A stretch of 64,000 nt of DNA from Heterocephalus glaber (taxonomy: Eukaryota; Chordata; Mammalia; Rodentia; Bathyergidae): assembly GCF_000247695.1 (NCBI RefSeq), contig NW_004624732.1, positions 24,538,218-24,602,217 of the forward strand, read 5' to 3'. The position numbers and the translations under genes were made by a program. Positions 33,110 to 44,039 of the stretch are shown piece by piece; position 1 is the first letter of the stretch; every line of letters begins with the position of its first letter. The notes under the pieces are model-generated. The model ran no database searches and had not been told where the DNA came from. It saw only the letters and a program-made list of their open reading frames with translations.

Positions 33110-33432
33110 TTGTGCCCCCAATCCAGTCTCACATTCCATGGTTTCAGGTACCTGTGGTCAAGGACAGTCTGAAAATATTTGTCTTGACTCTTTTATGAGA
33201 GAGCACGTTCACATAACATTTGTTACAGTCAGTCATTATAAGTGTCCTATTTCATTATCACCCTGTATTATTAATCTCTTCCTGTGCCTAATTTATAAAT
33301 TAAACTTTATCATAGGTACCTATGTATAGAAAAAAAACAGAGTGCATGCAGGGGTTGTGTTATCCACTGTTTCAGGAATCCACTTGAGGTCTTGGAACAC
33401 TTCCCCCATGGATAAAGGGTGACTACTATAGA
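33110..33432 (+). mobile_element. Tigger-type (TcMar) non-autonomous transposon
   Basis: 'ccatggtttcaggtacctgtggtcaaggacagtctgaaaatatt' at the left; 'aatctcttcctgtgcctaatttataaattaaactttatcataggta' inside; 'ccactgtttcaggaatccacttgaggtcttggaac' and 'gataaagggtgactacta' at the right end. A deletion has removed the middle. The order is that of Tigger-related MER elements. Confidence 0.8.
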
Positions 33433-33594
33433 TAGTGATTTTTTTCACTTTCATTCAAAAGCACTTTATGTTTCCCGTTAGTGCTTTTAAAATGCAGATG
33501 CATGAAATGTGAATTTTAAAATATTTGTCTTCCTTCCAACTTGAATGATGTAGCAAATCCTCTACTAGAATCATCCTATACTCCTGTAGTGGAT
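33433..33594. other. No recognised feature
   Basis: AT-rich spacer between two transposons. Confidence 0.4.
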
Positions 33595-34080
33595 TAAAGT
33601 GTGTGTGTGTGCGTGTGTGTATGTCTCTCCCAAAAATATGTTCAAGTCCTAAACCCCGAATTTATGCCTGTGACGTTATTTGGAAATAAGGTCTTTGCAA
33701 ATGCAGTCAAATTAATATGAAGTCATAGTGGATTAGGATGGGTCTCAATCCAATAGCTGGTGTCCTTATAAGAAGAGGGAAATTTGGACACTGACACACA
33801 AGGAGAGCACCATGTGACAATGGAGGCAGAGATGGGAGCGATGCATCTACAAACCAAGGATCTTGAGGTTTGCCAGCAGCCATAAGAAGCCAAGAAACAG
33901 GCCTAGAACAGATTCTCCCTGCCACCTCCACTTGGTCTCACTGAAGGAGCCAACCTGGCCAACACCTTGATTTCAGACTTCCGGCCTCCCAAAGTCTGTG
34001 AGATGCCTTCATCCCTATTGTTCCAAGGTGCCCCATCTGTGGCAGTTTGTAACAACAGCCCTGAGAAATTAATACAACCC
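33595..34080 (+). mobile_element. MLT1 LTR (ERVL-MaLR), near full length
   Basis: A GT run (33600-33622) replaces part of the start; then 'aagtcctaaaccccg', 'gttatttggaaataaggtctttgcaaatg', 'ggtgtccttataagaagagggaaatttggaca', 'gccaacaccttgatttcagacttccggcctcc' and 'gagaaattaataca' at the end. Confidence 0.9.
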
Positions 34081-34246
34081 CAACCCCAAATCCCTGGGAA
34101 TGAGGCTGCTGTTTATGTGGGGGCTGTGTGTGGACTTTCTCTCTCTGAGTCAGTGGCAGCAATGGGGAAGCAGGGCTCCCTCCCACTCGCCTCCTCAATC
34201 TTAGGCCTAGGACAGGCCCCTGCTTCTGAGGATCACATGTTCCTTG

Positions 34247-34545
34247 TCATGGTTTAAATCTAAAATGGCCCCAAAGCCTCAAGTGTTTGAAAGGTGATTG
34301 GATCACGTGTGCGCTACAGTGGACTTGCTGTTAGGAGGTGCGACTTGGCTAGTGGCGGGTCTCTGCAGGTGTGACCTAGAAGATGCTATTCTTGTCCTCA
34401 GGTACTTCCTTCTTTCTCTGCTTCCTTGCTGCCATGACATGAGCAGCTTTCCTTTGCACCAGACCTTTCTACCATGCAGTTTCTGCATTGGAACCGTCAG
34501 CCATGGACTGAACCTCTCCTTGCTCAGACTCTTGGGGGAGGGGTC
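34247..34545 (+). mobile_element. ERVL-MaLR LTR, 3' truncated
   Basis: 'catggtttaaatctaaaatggccccaaagcc' start, 'ttggatcacg' and 'tctctgcttccttgctgccatgacatgagcagc', 'cagccatggactgaacctctcc'. The usual AATAAA region is absent. Confidence 0.75.
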
Positions 34546-34879
34546 TGTGATTCTTGAGGCTCTGTCCCTGTGGTGGGACCACAGACTCCAGTGTGGCCTG
34601 CTGTGATCTCTGCCCTGTGTTTGATCCTTGTGTGCAGGATCCAATCTCACATTCACCTAATCCCTTCCCTTGCTTCACCTTTATCTAGCCCTTTGGGTCT
34701 TTGTTTAACATGTTCATCCTTTGTTCATTGTGGATATTGTGACACTACTTTTGATTTTGCAAAGTGTCGTGTACCTTCATGCCTAAGTTTTTGGCATGCC
34801 TTTCCATTTTCAGCTAAGCATGTGCCTCCGCTAGTCCCACTCCTGGCCCCCTCCCACTTGCAACAAGACTGATCTATGT
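34546..34879. other. No recognised feature
   Basis: About 330 bases between two LTRs; pyrimidine-rich, possibly repeat-derived. Confidence 0.35.
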
Positions 34880-35235
34880 AACAAGTGGATAATTCAGAAT
34901 GTGACTTCTGAGGCTGGGGCACAAAAGACACTGCAGCTTTCACTTTGGTCTCTTTTGTCACCAGCTCTGATAGAAACTGGCTGCCAATCAATGAGGACAT
35001 AAAGTGGCTTGGTGGAGATGCTGGCAGTGAGAAGCTGGGGCTTCAGGGTGCCAGCCACGTGGAAAGGTACCTTGGAAGCAGGTCTTCCAGCCCATGAGCT
35101 CAGCGAATATGTGAATGAATGATTGCTCCCAAATCCTGACTCAGAGGAACCACAGATATAATAAATGATCATCGCTGCTTTAATCCCTGAAGTCTTGAGG
35201 TTACTTATTATATAGCATTACTAACTGATACAGTT
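34880..35235 (+). mobile_element. Ancient LTR (MaLR/MLT1-like)
   Basis: 'gaatgtgacttctgaggctggggcacaaaagacactgcagcttt', 'ggtctcttttgtcaccagctctg', 'aggaaccacagatataataaatgatc' and 'ttacttattatatagcattactaactgatacag' give an LTR order with the polyadenylation-like AATAAA near the end. Confidence 0.7.
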
Positions 35236-35249
35236 CCCTTTCATCATAT

Positions 35250-35600
35250 CTACTATGCCCTTCCCTCTGTCTCCCTGGTCTTCTCCTTTGGCTCTTCAGA
35301 TTGTCTCACTGAGGGTCTTGGAACACATACAGCCTCTTCCAGGGAGCCTTCCTAAGTGTCCCCATCTGGGTTAACTGTCCCGTTCATCCTGCTTTGTAGC
35401 TGCTTTGAACAACCTTTTATTCCTTGAATGGGCCTGGGGACAAATTAACTCCGAGTCTCTGTACTCACTGCTATTTCCCTGGGATGCCCCTCCTGTGCCC
35501 TCTCATTCCTTCACATTCAGTGCAAAAAGCCTTCTCTGACTCCCTTGCCTGGCTGGGCATCCTGCCGTGGCTCCCTCTAGCACCTGGTGCACACCTTCTT
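35250..35600 (+). repeat. L2-like fragment
   Basis: 'cttccagggagccttcctaagtg', 'ctgctttgtagctgctttgaac' and 'aaaagccttctctgactcccttgcct' suggest an L2 3' region. Diverged. Confidence 0.45.
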
Positions 35601-36094
35601 CAGGTCAAGCTATGGTTCACCCAAAGTGAGGTCCGGAGGTGGGGGTGGGGCTGGGCCCACCCAGTCCTCCAATGTGATGGAGAATGAAGGGAGGGGTGCA
35701 TTGGGAAAGCTTGTGAGAAGAGTTGGCACCGGAGAATCCTGAGCCTGGCTGAGCATCAGAACCAGCATAGAACCTTTAGAAGGCAGAGCTCATAGTCTGG
35801 GAAGCAGATGTCTGTCTTCAAGGGCAGACTCCAGGAAGACAATCCAAGACGCAGGCTGGATTTGGTGTCAAGAATGAAAATGTAAATACACCAGGATGAC
35901 AAGTTGGAGCTGCAAACTCAGCATAGGGGGAGGGATGTGATTTCTGATGTGGGACAAGGGGGCCAGCTGGGGACTATGGCAAATGGGAGAGCTCCAAGCT
36001 CAAATTTCATTCCTTTGAGACCCCACTGGGCCTCCCACTTAGAAGCTTGCCAAGTACCTTGTGCTTCTCCCTTGAACCACTTCTTATCATGGTA
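35601..36094. other. No recognised feature
   Basis: About 490 bases; 'gctgagcatcagaaccagcatagaacct' near 35748 recalls MER5A but is too short to call. Confidence 0.4.
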
Positions 36095-36255
36095 GTTTAA
36101 TAATTTCTTGTATGATTTGTTTACCAGGGCTGGCCTCCCTGATAGAGTGTGAGTTCCACAAGGGTTGGGACTGTGCCCATGTCTCTACACCTACCCATGT
36201 CTGGCACTTTGATGATACTCTATTATTATTTGTTGGAGGAATGGGTAATTGCAGA
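36095..36255 (+). repeat. L2 LINE 3' end
   Basis: 'agagtgtgagttccacaagggttgggactgtgcccatgtc' followed by 'tctggcactttgatgatactc' and 'attatttgttggaggaatg' is the L2 3' terminus. Confidence 0.8.
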
Positions 36256-36954
36256 ATAAATAATGTTAAAACCATCCAACTTGCAGAGCTGTTCTATGGA
36301 AGGGGAATAATTATGTGTGGAAATGAATGAATGTTGTCTCATAAAATAAAACCAATTGCTAGAAGAATAAGCTGGTGAATGAATGAACAAAGTAGTGGCA
36401 TACACTGCTTGAGCAGGCAAAGTTAAGTTCTCCCTAGGAAAGAAAGGAGCCACCTTTGGTTCCCAAGGCGCAAGTGGTCTCATGTGCAAATGAGTGGTTC
36501 TCTGTTTTCCTATCTCCCCCGTTACAGCAGAGAGCTCAGCCCCCCTTGCAGGCTTTTCTTGCAACTTCCACGCAGCCTACGTAGCCAATTTCTGTCCTGA
36601 ATCCTCATTTCGCTTCTGACCTCACCTCATTTACAGGCTAAGTAATGGAGGACCAGGCTGGGTTCCTTGTCCAGGGGTCTCTCACTTCAGAGAAAGTGTG
36701 TAAGAGAAGCAGGCATCTGTCAGTGTCTCCTTCCCAGCCCTGCACAGCGCATGATCCATGTGATCCACATGCAGAGGGCAGAGTCCAAGCCTGGAGGAGC
36801 CTCCTGGTGGCCCTCTGTCAGCTCCTCTTCCCCGGTGGACACAACCAGAGGATGAAGAGCAGACTCTGGCCCAGGGCCCAGCATTTCTGGGCTCTTAGTG
36901 TTGCCTGAGGAAGCCAATTGTGCAAAAGGTCAGGATCCCAGTGGGGTCAGAGTG
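36256..36954. other. No recognised gene
   Basis: About 700 bases. Frames at 36645-36908 plus and 36720-36917 minus overlap without family resemblance. Confidence 0.4.
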
Positions 36955-37125
36955 GGAAAGATAACATTCCCAAGGGACTCTAAGCAACAGGATTTCCTGA
37001 CCTGGGACTATTACCTTTCTCACATTACGTGGCCAGATTTATTTCCTGCTATTATTAAAAGCATGACAAAGATGAAGACATCTTTTAATGGAAACAAGGG
37101 AAGGAGTATGTTTGACTCTGAACTT
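36955..37125. promoter_or_regulatory. Candidate conserved non-coding element, weak
   Basis: Non-repetitive, AT-leaning: GATAA near 36960, AGATTTATTTCC near 37035, TATTATTAAAAG near 37050 and TTTTAATGG near 37083. Based on texture only. Confidence 0.3.
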
Positions 37126-37149
37126 TGAGGAGGAAGTAAGATCATGGAA

Positions 37150-37345
37150 TTAACTCCAGTCGAAGGGCCGGGATTCTAGTCCCAGCTCCACTTGTCTTTG
37201 CCATCGGTTGGAGGGAGTACCACCACATCTCTGAGCCTTAGTTTTGTTTTTCTCTTAAAGGCCCATGATGGGGGGATTGTGGTAATACTGAAACTCAGAA
37301 CTCCTAGAGTTGCTAGGTGGATCAAGTGAGATGATTCACCAGGGG
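37150..37345 (+). repeat. MIR SINE
   Basis: 'gggattctagtcccagctcca', 'accaccacatctctgagccttagttttg' and 'agagttgctaggtggatcaagtgagatg' give a full MIR order. Confidence 0.75.
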
Positions 37346-37449
37346 AATTACAAACTGAAAAGTGCACAAACTGAAAGGTGCCACCTGAGTTTTCATCTTC
37401 AGTTTGGATGCCCTCCTCCAATAATCTAGCACCTGCATTAAACCTTTCT

Positions 37450-37660
37450 CAGCTCTGAACTCCTCAGAGGCTCTGTGGCCTCCAGGAGAAAGTCCCTTTC
37501 CTGGCTGAGTCCCGGCTAATGTTGGGCTCCCCACCAGCCTCCTCCACCCACCTCCCACTGGCTCTGGTCCAACAGACTCTGCCTGACAATCCCCTCCAGG
37601 TTTGCCACTGCATTTTCTCTCTGTTGGAAGCTCCTCTTCTGTTCTTTGGTCACTAAAATG
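37450..37660 (+). repeat. L2 fragment
   Basis: 'cagctctgaactcctcagaggctctgtggcctccagg' and 'ctggctctggtccaacagactctgcc' resemble L2 internal 3' sequence; moderate divergence. Confidence 0.4.
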
Positions 37661-37739
37661 CTTTCCCATTCCTTACAACTTCTTTGTTCTCATTTCTCCA
37701 TGGCCAAATGGTGTGGTTCTCTGCATCTTTTGCCCCACT

Positions 37740-37892
37740 CTTCTTAAAGTGTGGTCCAAAACTAGCCACATCGCCTTCCCTTGGGAACTTGTTAGAGATG
37801 CAGAAATTCTCAGATCCCATTCTGGAAGCAGGAACTTTGGAGAGGGGCTGCTAGGGGATTACAATGCACCCTCAAGTTTATGAACCACTGGG
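37740..37892 (-). mobile_element. MER5A-type hAT-Charlie transposon relic
   Basis: 'cttaaagtgtggtccaaaac', 'cccttgggaacttgttagagatgcagaaattctcagatcc', 'gggattacaatgcaccctcaagtttatgaaccactgg'. These are MER5A landmarks in reverse orientation, ending in the AACCACTG terminal repeat. Confidence 0.85.
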
Positions 37893-37904
37893 GTGCCCTA
37901 CCTT

Positions 37905-38010
37905 CCCAACTGGCCAGGACCTCCCTGAGGGCAGAGATATGCACCATTTGGTGGCTCCAAAGGCCCAGTCCAGAGCCTGGCATGCAGAGATCAAGAGTGG
38001 ACATAAAACA
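37905..38010 (+). repeat. L2 LINE 3' end fragment
   Basis: 'gacctccctgagggcagagatatg' and 'ggcccagtccagagcctggcatgcagag' match the L2 terminal order. Confidence 0.55.
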
Positions 38011-38744
38011 ACCACATGGATACCTGATGTCCATAAACTGATGAGAACTGGACCAGTGCCTTGCAGACACACCCTCGCCTTCCTGGCACCATACCTGGTC
38101 CTCAGCATTGCCTTTTCCCCTGGCTTCCCACAGCCCTTTCCCCAAAACCTTCCCAAACTTCAACCCCTGCATTGTCTAGTCTTTTCCAGAAAACCCTCTT
38201 GGGCCCACCCCAGGCCCTACAATACCTTGGCCTCTCCCAATCTCCTCATATAACTGCTGCTGGAACCGTCCAGACTTGTTTCTTTGCTCATGCCTGGTCA
38301 CATCTTCAGCAAGCCTGCCCTTAAACAGAGGGGTCCCAATGTGCACCCCCTCTGTGTATTGTTTTGTGCTAACATGGCTTGTATTAGCAGGAACCCTTGC
38401 ATAATTGGGTGTCCTTTTGCTGCAGCTCCATTGCTGGAAAGGCACCCTTAAGTGTTGGCCACCAAGGCAACTCACTCCACTTTCTGCTTCCCTGGCCTGA
38501 AGGGCAAAGGATGGGAAGATGAACTTCAGGCTTTTAGCAGGCAGCTGAGCTCTGTTCTCCAGCGACTCTGACCCTCAGGACGGAGCTGCAGAGTTCACAG
38601 TGGTGAGCACGTTGAGAAGACACTTCCATGCCACTTCAGCTTCTGCCCACTCCAAGCTGTCTTTGGGATTTGCTTTGACATCCTCTGTCCTTGCTGTTAC
38701 AGCTACGTGTCCCCAAATCATCTCCCAAGCTCTGTCCAAAAGCC
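38011..38744. other. No recognised gene
   Basis: About 730 bases; overlapping frames on both strands, nothing nameable. Confidence 0.4.
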
Positions 38745-38890
38745 AGCCTCCTGGAGCTGGGCTGTCTGGCAGAATCCTGGCTCTGCATTCTGGGAGAAGT
38801 TGCTTACTCACTCTGTTCCTAAGTCTTCTCACCCATAAAGTAGCTTGGGTAGTAGCTCTGAGCTGCTAAGGTTGTCATGAGACTAAATAA
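38745..38890 (+). repeat. MIR SINE
   Basis: 'agaatcctggctctgcattctg', 'gttgcttactcactctgttcc' and 'ctgctaaggttgtcatgagactaaataag' follow MIR order. Confidence 0.7.
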
Positions 38891-39049
38891 GAGAGTACTG
38901 GGAACAGAGCTCCCATAGAGGAGCCCCCAAAGCACTTTTCATCAGGAAGAAAAAAAGAGAGGGGTAGTGGTGGCTGGATTGGCCTGACAGCTAGCTGCCT
39001 CCTGGCCTCCTCCCAGCCAGTCTCTGAATCCAGCATCACACATGATTCT

Positions 39050-39265
39050 TGGGACCAAATTTCTAAGCTTTTTAGCTTCAAGCATGGGAATGCCAATTTA
39101 GTGCTAAAATGAAATTTTTGCTGCTTGCATTTGCTCTTTGCCAACATTAGCTGAGAGAAAATGAATTCACTGCGGCCTTAGAAAGGCTCGATTTCATTTA
39201 TTACAATGGCATCCGTGTACATCTGAAAGCTGATCAGGCATGTATGTGCATGACAAATTTCCTCA
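39050..39265. promoter_or_regulatory. Candidate conserved non-coding element
   Basis: AT-rich, repeat-free: TTTAGTGCTAAAATG around 39098, a TTGCATTTGC segment around 39125 with POU-like character, CATTAGCTGAG around 39145, GAATTCACTG around 39160, TTCATTTATTACAATGG around 39193 and CTGATCAGG around 39230. Texture of a developmental enhancer; conservation not tested. Confidence 0.45.
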
Positions 39266-39394
39266 GTCTGTGAACACCCTAGACCCTGTGGAGTCTCAGG
39301 CAGAGCCCCTGGTCCACTGCCTCCAGAATGGGGACCAGTTTGATCTTCATTCAATGAAGTCTTAATATAAACCTAGCTCTCTTCCGGCATGAGC

Positions 39395-39510
39395 TCCTGG
39401 AACACAGGTTGCCAGGCAGGTAGAATGATAGCCCATTTTGCAGAAAAGAAAACAGAGACACTGAGAGCTTATCAACAGCTCAAGACAGATGGCTAGTGAT
39501 AGTAAAGTGT
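39395..39510 (-). repeat. MIR fragment
   Basis: 'agcccattttgcagaaaagaaaacagagacactgagagctt' is the MIR antisense core. Confidence 0.65.
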
Positions 39511-39664
39511 GAGTGACCCATGTTCTCTCCCTACTCTACCCAGCCACTTGAGTGAAAAACCTTATCCATCTTGTCTCTGTAGATGGGAGGTGGGAACTCC
39601 TCAATGTTGGAGTAATACAACTAGACACAAGTTAATGTTTCTCCAACAGCCACCATGTGACAGG

Positions 39665-40035
39665 TCCTGCAAAAGTTTGAATCTTCAATGTCTCCCAAAG
39701 GCTCACATGTTAAAAGCCTGGTCCCTAGCCTGGTGCTATTTGGAGGTATAGACCCTTAAGAGATGCAGCCTTATGAGAGGTCTTCAGGTTATTGAGGATG
39801 TGTCCTTAAAGAGGACTATGGGAACTGGTCCTTTCCTCTTCCTCTTTTGCTTCCTTGCCATCAAGTGAGTTGTTCTACCACATGCTCACACCATACTGTT
39901 CCTCACCAGAGGCCCAAAAGCAATGGAACCCCTGATTATGGACTGGCACCTCCAAAACTGTGAGTCAAAATAAATCTTTTCTTTTATAGGGTTATCTCAG
40001 GGTTTTGTTACATTAATAGAAAACTGGAAAGCATA
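39665..40035 (+). mobile_element. ERVL-MaLR solo LTR
   Basis: 'gcaaaagtttgaatcttcaatgtctcccaaaggctcacatgttaaaagcctgg' start, 'gcttccttgccatcaagtgag', 'ggcccaaaagcaatggaacc', 'actgtgagtcaaaataaatc' polyadenylation zone, end near 40030. Confidence 0.85.
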
Positions 40036-40175
40036 GATGTTTTTGTATCCATTACCTCATTTCATCCCAAAGAATTTGATTAGTTGCACTGTTTTATAGA
40101 GGAAAAGGTAAATTTTTAGAGAGGTTGAATCATTTGCCCAAGGTCACACTGTAAAGAAGTGTAGGGGCTGAGACC
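40036..40175 (-). repeat. MIR SINE
   Basis: 'tatccattacctcatttcatccc', 'gttttatagaggaaaagg' and 'gagaggttgaatcatttgcccaaggtcacac' follow MIR antisense order directly after the LTR. Confidence 0.8.
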
Positions 40176-40229
40176 AAATTTATTTTGGCATTACATCCTT
40201 CAATCATGCCTTCCTTCCCCTCATGACAT

Positions 40230-40570
40230 TGTGGGTATTAAAGAGGGACTTTTAAAAACCTAATTGCCCCAGAGCTGGTCTTAACACTTGGGATGAATAA
40301 TGATCAGTCTGCACATAGAATACATTTAAGGTCTCTGGACTGAAGGAGAATGTGGGCAGGAAAGTGGATTTTTTAAAAAAGTAATTTTTAATGTGCCAAA
40401 AATTGCAAACTCAATCCAATACACAGGTTTATTATACAGAAGATCAAAATGTCCCAATCAGGCATTCTTATTTTGCAAGAAGAAGAAATAAGAGCAAGCC
40501 CAGCAAGCATGACTCCCAGGAGCTGAGAATGTAATTGTCTGATGTGACATATAATCAGCTAAGGTCTTGT
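40230..40570. promoter_or_regulatory. Candidate conserved non-coding element, weak
   Basis: AT-rich and repeat-free: CCTAATTGCCCC near 40258, ATGAATAATGATCAG near 40292, TTTAAAAAAGTAATTTTTAATG near 40371 and ATGTAATTGTCTGATG near 40528. Several homeodomain-like cores, no coding frame. Confidence 0.35.
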
Positions 40571-40839
40571 CTTAGGTGCTTTAGCCCACCAAATGGCTTC
40601 TCTTGTCTCCAGGGCACAATAATCCCCATGGAATTCTCCTTAGCACAGATGGGATTCTGCACAGATAGCGGGTTTTATTGCTTGAAAGCATTTTGCTTTC
40701 TGTACTGCTGTTCCCAAGAAAAAGCTGGAACTGTCCTGCCTTGCATCTGTCCCTTATTCCAGATACCTCCAGAGCAACTCATAATCAGATGCCTTGGCAC
40801 AGGGCCAGGTGGGGCCATAATGTAGGAGGGAGAGCATTG

Positions 40840-41003
40840 TGCTGGACAGAAATTCAGCACCCTTTCTTTTGTGATTCTGAGCAGGTCACTCAACATTCTT
40901 AGCCTCAGCTTCCTGTTCTATAAAATGGGAAGCATAATGGTTCATTGGATAACCCAGGGACTGAGATTCCTAGCTAGCAGTGTGCTGGCCCTTAACAAGT
41001 ACT
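40840..41003 (+). repeat. MIR SINE
   Basis: 'gattctgagcaggtcactcaacattcttagcctcagcttcctgttctataaaatggg' is a long, clean MIR core. Confidence 0.85.
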
Positions 41004-41013
41004 CTGTTTCCCT

Positions 41014-41097
41014 TCTCTTTTTTCGGTACTGGGGATCGAACTCAGGACCTTGCACTTGAGAGGCAGGTGCGGTACCACTGAGCTAAATTCCGGGCCC
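41014..41097 (-). mobile_element. ID-type SINE with perfect target-site duplication
   Basis: 'ggtactggggatcgaactcaggacc' and 'ggtaccactgagctaaattccgggcc' are an ID element in reverse. Flanking CTGTTTCCCT at 41004-41013 and 41098-41107 match perfectly, so the insertion is comparatively young. It landed at the end of a MIR. Confidence 0.93.
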
Positions 41098-41239
41098 CTG
41101 TTTCCCTATTTTTAAGAAATGGCTCAACTAAGTTTGGCCAACAATAAAGATGGCTTCATGCATGGCTGCTCAGTGAGTGAAGTGTTCCGTGTGGAGTATT
41201 GCTTTGTTCAAATCACTTTCCTTCTCAAAAATGGTCATC

Positions 41240-41405
41240 TACTTTCCATCTCCCTTGAATGTAATCTAGATTCTTCAACCTGGCCATCAAGGTCCTCATT
41301 TCTCAAAATGCCTTTTCAGCTGATCTGCTCTCCAGAAAGCCACTTAATAAATATTTCAAGAAAAGCAAAATACAATGAATCTCATATTGTTCAGCTGAAA
41401 ATTTT
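41240..41405 (+). repeat. L2-like LINE fragment
   Basis: 'cttcaacctggccatcaaggtcctcatttctc' and 'ctgatctgctctcc' match the L2/L3 coding-end passage 'agcctggcattcaaggccctt'. Confidence 0.5.
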
Positions 41406-41735
41406 GGCCTTATTTTCAAGAAGCTCAAAATCTAATTGGAAGAAAAAAGATATCAGAAGAAAGAGAAGCATAGCATTATTTTTTAATTTTTAAAATATTT
41501 AAATCAGGGGACCACCAATTCAGTCCTAATTCTGACCCACATCCCAAGGGCCTGATCCCCTGTGGCATTTGGAGGATGCTACTTAAGTTAAACTATACTT
41601 TAGTGCTAGAAGCTGCCAACAGAAATCCCCAGGCTAGTGGGTGCTGACCACCTAATGAGAAGGCTCCACACCAGAGCAGCTATTGTATGTGTTTCTGTTT
41701 TCTCAGCTGATGCTTATTGCCAACAAGTAGAGGGA

Positions 41736-41820
41736 ATGTCGAAAATGAGTGTTTGTGTGTGCGTGTGTGTGTCGAAAATGATTGTTTGTGTGTGTGTGTG
41801 TGTGTGTGTATGTTCTTTTT
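41736..41820. repeat. (GT)n microsatellite with duplicated GTCGAAAATGA unit
   Basis: GTCGAAAATGA followed by a GT run occurs at 41738 and again at 41771, a period of 33 bases. The second GT run is longer. Confidence 0.9.
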
Positions 41821-43212
41821 TGGTGGAGAGAGGGTGAAAATAATGTGCCTGTTACCTAGCATAATGACAAAAGAAATAAGCTTTCATTGGTGAAAGTGAG
41901 GATATTCAAGACCTTGCACTGTGTAGCTTGGCTGGATCATTTAGCCACACAGAGGGCTGTGTGAACTGTCAGGGAACCTGGTGCAGAGTGGATGCTGTGC
42001 CCACAGCCTTGGCACCTGTGACCTACTCCCTCTGTGGTCCCAAGTATAGCTGTCCACCATCAGGGAGGTTTTCCAGTTGCTTCATGCTCACAATCCAGAT
42101 AAAGGGATTGTCTGGATATGTCTGGGATATGTCCCAAGAACATAGAGTTTGTTTTCACGAGTGCATGCTGGCTGATGGGGACCCCTAAGTGGCAGAGGGT
42201 CAAATTTCTCCAAGGAAATGCAAGAATTTGTAGAGGCCCTGGGGGGCTCCTGAAAATGAATGCTTGCTTCCCAGATATCTCTATGGGACAGAATTTGGAC
42301 CGATTTGCTTCTTTATAACCTGACTGCAAGGTTTAGGAAAGGAACTAACCCTTGCTGACTTTACACTTTTGCAGAACCTTTGTTTTTCTACCAAAATTAA
42401 CCTGACATTGTGCATGACAATGGTTCTAGGTCAGTCAGTGCATAACAGGGCCCTTTACTAATAGGCATTTGCAGAACACTTGTGTAGTTCCTGGAACCTT
42501 ACAGGAATACCTCCGTGATATTTGGATGTAGGAAATGCCACGTTCAAGTATTTAAATCCAATGAAATCTGTTTCATCCCCTCTCTCATAAGCTGGGCAAA
42601 AAACCAGTATCAGTCATACATTGGAGCTTCCTTTTTCTCTCTGTGGGTACTGTAAGCATGTTAGAGGGCTTTGCCACATGATGAGCAGAGGTAAAACCCT
42701 CAGGACAGCTGCACCTCTGGGGTAGACCTGCCACTTGGCCTCCTGCCCAGGGCAGAATTTTCCCTTCTATGAAAGATTTCTCCTGCTTCTGGCCACATAA
42801 CCTCAGAGTCAGCCATCCAGGGGACCTCGTGGACCTCCATGGTTGGCCCCTAGAAGTCCCTGGCACTAATGCAGCCATGTCCACCACTTCTTAAGTGACT
42901 CTGCATTTGGGTGACCCAGATCATATCTACTCTTCCTGCATGTATGTCCCCCTCACCCTTCTTCCTAAGCTGCCTGGAGCTGTACCACACCTTCCCCCAA
43001 AATCTCCACTCCTCTCTTTGGGATTCCATAGTTGTATTCTCCTTGTCCCAAATCTCAAAGCCCTTAAATTCGCAGGGTGACAGAGGCCAGAACATGGGGC
43101 TCAGATGCCTGGAGGCCTCAACGTGTCAATCATGAATAGTCAAAGGGCTAACAAAAGCAATTAATTTTTCAGAAACTCACTTGTTACACATGCGTATAAA
43201 ACAAATTTTTGT
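41821..43212. other. No recognised gene
   Basis: About 1.4 kb. Frames at 42060-42329 minus and 42585-42887 minus have no family resemblance. No clear repeat was named. Confidence 0.4.
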
Positions 43213-43552
43213 CAGCGTAAAGAAGTATCTGAGATAATCAGCTTATGAAGAAAAGAAGTTTATTTTGGAGGTTCCAGTCATTGGTCAGTTGGCCCTGTTG
43301 CTTTGGGGCCTGTGGTGAAGCAGCACATCATGGTGGGAAACCATGGTAGAGAAAACTGCATATATCACCAGCCAAGGAACCAAGAGAGAGATTGGATGGG
43401 CCAGTGTCACACAGTTCCCTTCAAGAGCACCTCTTAATGACCCAAGGGTCTCCCACTAGGCCCAACCTCCTAAAGGCTTCTCTACCTCCCTGGAGACCAA
43501 ACCTTGAACAGATGGGACTTTGAGGGGACATTTCTGATCCAGAGCGAAGCAA
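43213..43552 (-). mobile_element. ERVL-MaLR solo LTR (rodent type)
   Basis: 'gaagtttattttggaggttccagtcattggtcagttggccctgttgctttggggcctgtggtgaagcagcacatcatgg' and 'aggggacatttctgatccaga' share order with 30845-31166. Confidence 0.8.
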
Positions 43553-43800
43553 TCTGAACCCTTACTTAATGCTCACAGCAAAGCCCTGAGAAGGGCCCAC
43601 TGCCACCATCAGCCACTTGGCAGATGTGGAAGTGCATGTAGAAGGATTAATGGACAGCCACATGACTAGTGAGTAGAGGAGCATTGGTTTTGATATCAGG
43701 TTCGAAGTCTGTGCTGTGGAGCCCCACTCTGGAGTTGCTCTTACTTCTGGGCCTCAGTTTCCCCACCTGCAAGGTGACAAGCCCTGGTTCCCAGCAAGCA
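43553..43800. repeat. Two adjacent MIR fragments
   Basis: 43553-43700 reads as antisense MIR ('cttaatgctcacagcaaagccctgag'). 43700-43800 reads as sense MIR ('tgggcctcagtttccccacctgcaaggtg'). Confidence 0.65.
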
Positions 43801-44039
43801 GGCTTGAATGGCTGAAACCTGAGGCCTGCTTGGTCAGCCTTTTCTTCAGTGGGCAGCAGGCGGTGAGCTCTGGCCTTTAGGCAAGGTCTGCCCTGAAGGT
43901 GTCTGACATATTTATACTCAGTTTCAGGTCCAGGAGTAGGAGGAAGTGACCCTGATCTAGGGCACCTTGTCTTCCATAAATGAGCTGATAGTCTCCCCAG
44001 TTCCCTATCTTAAAGGTTGCAACCCGAATGACTCTACCT

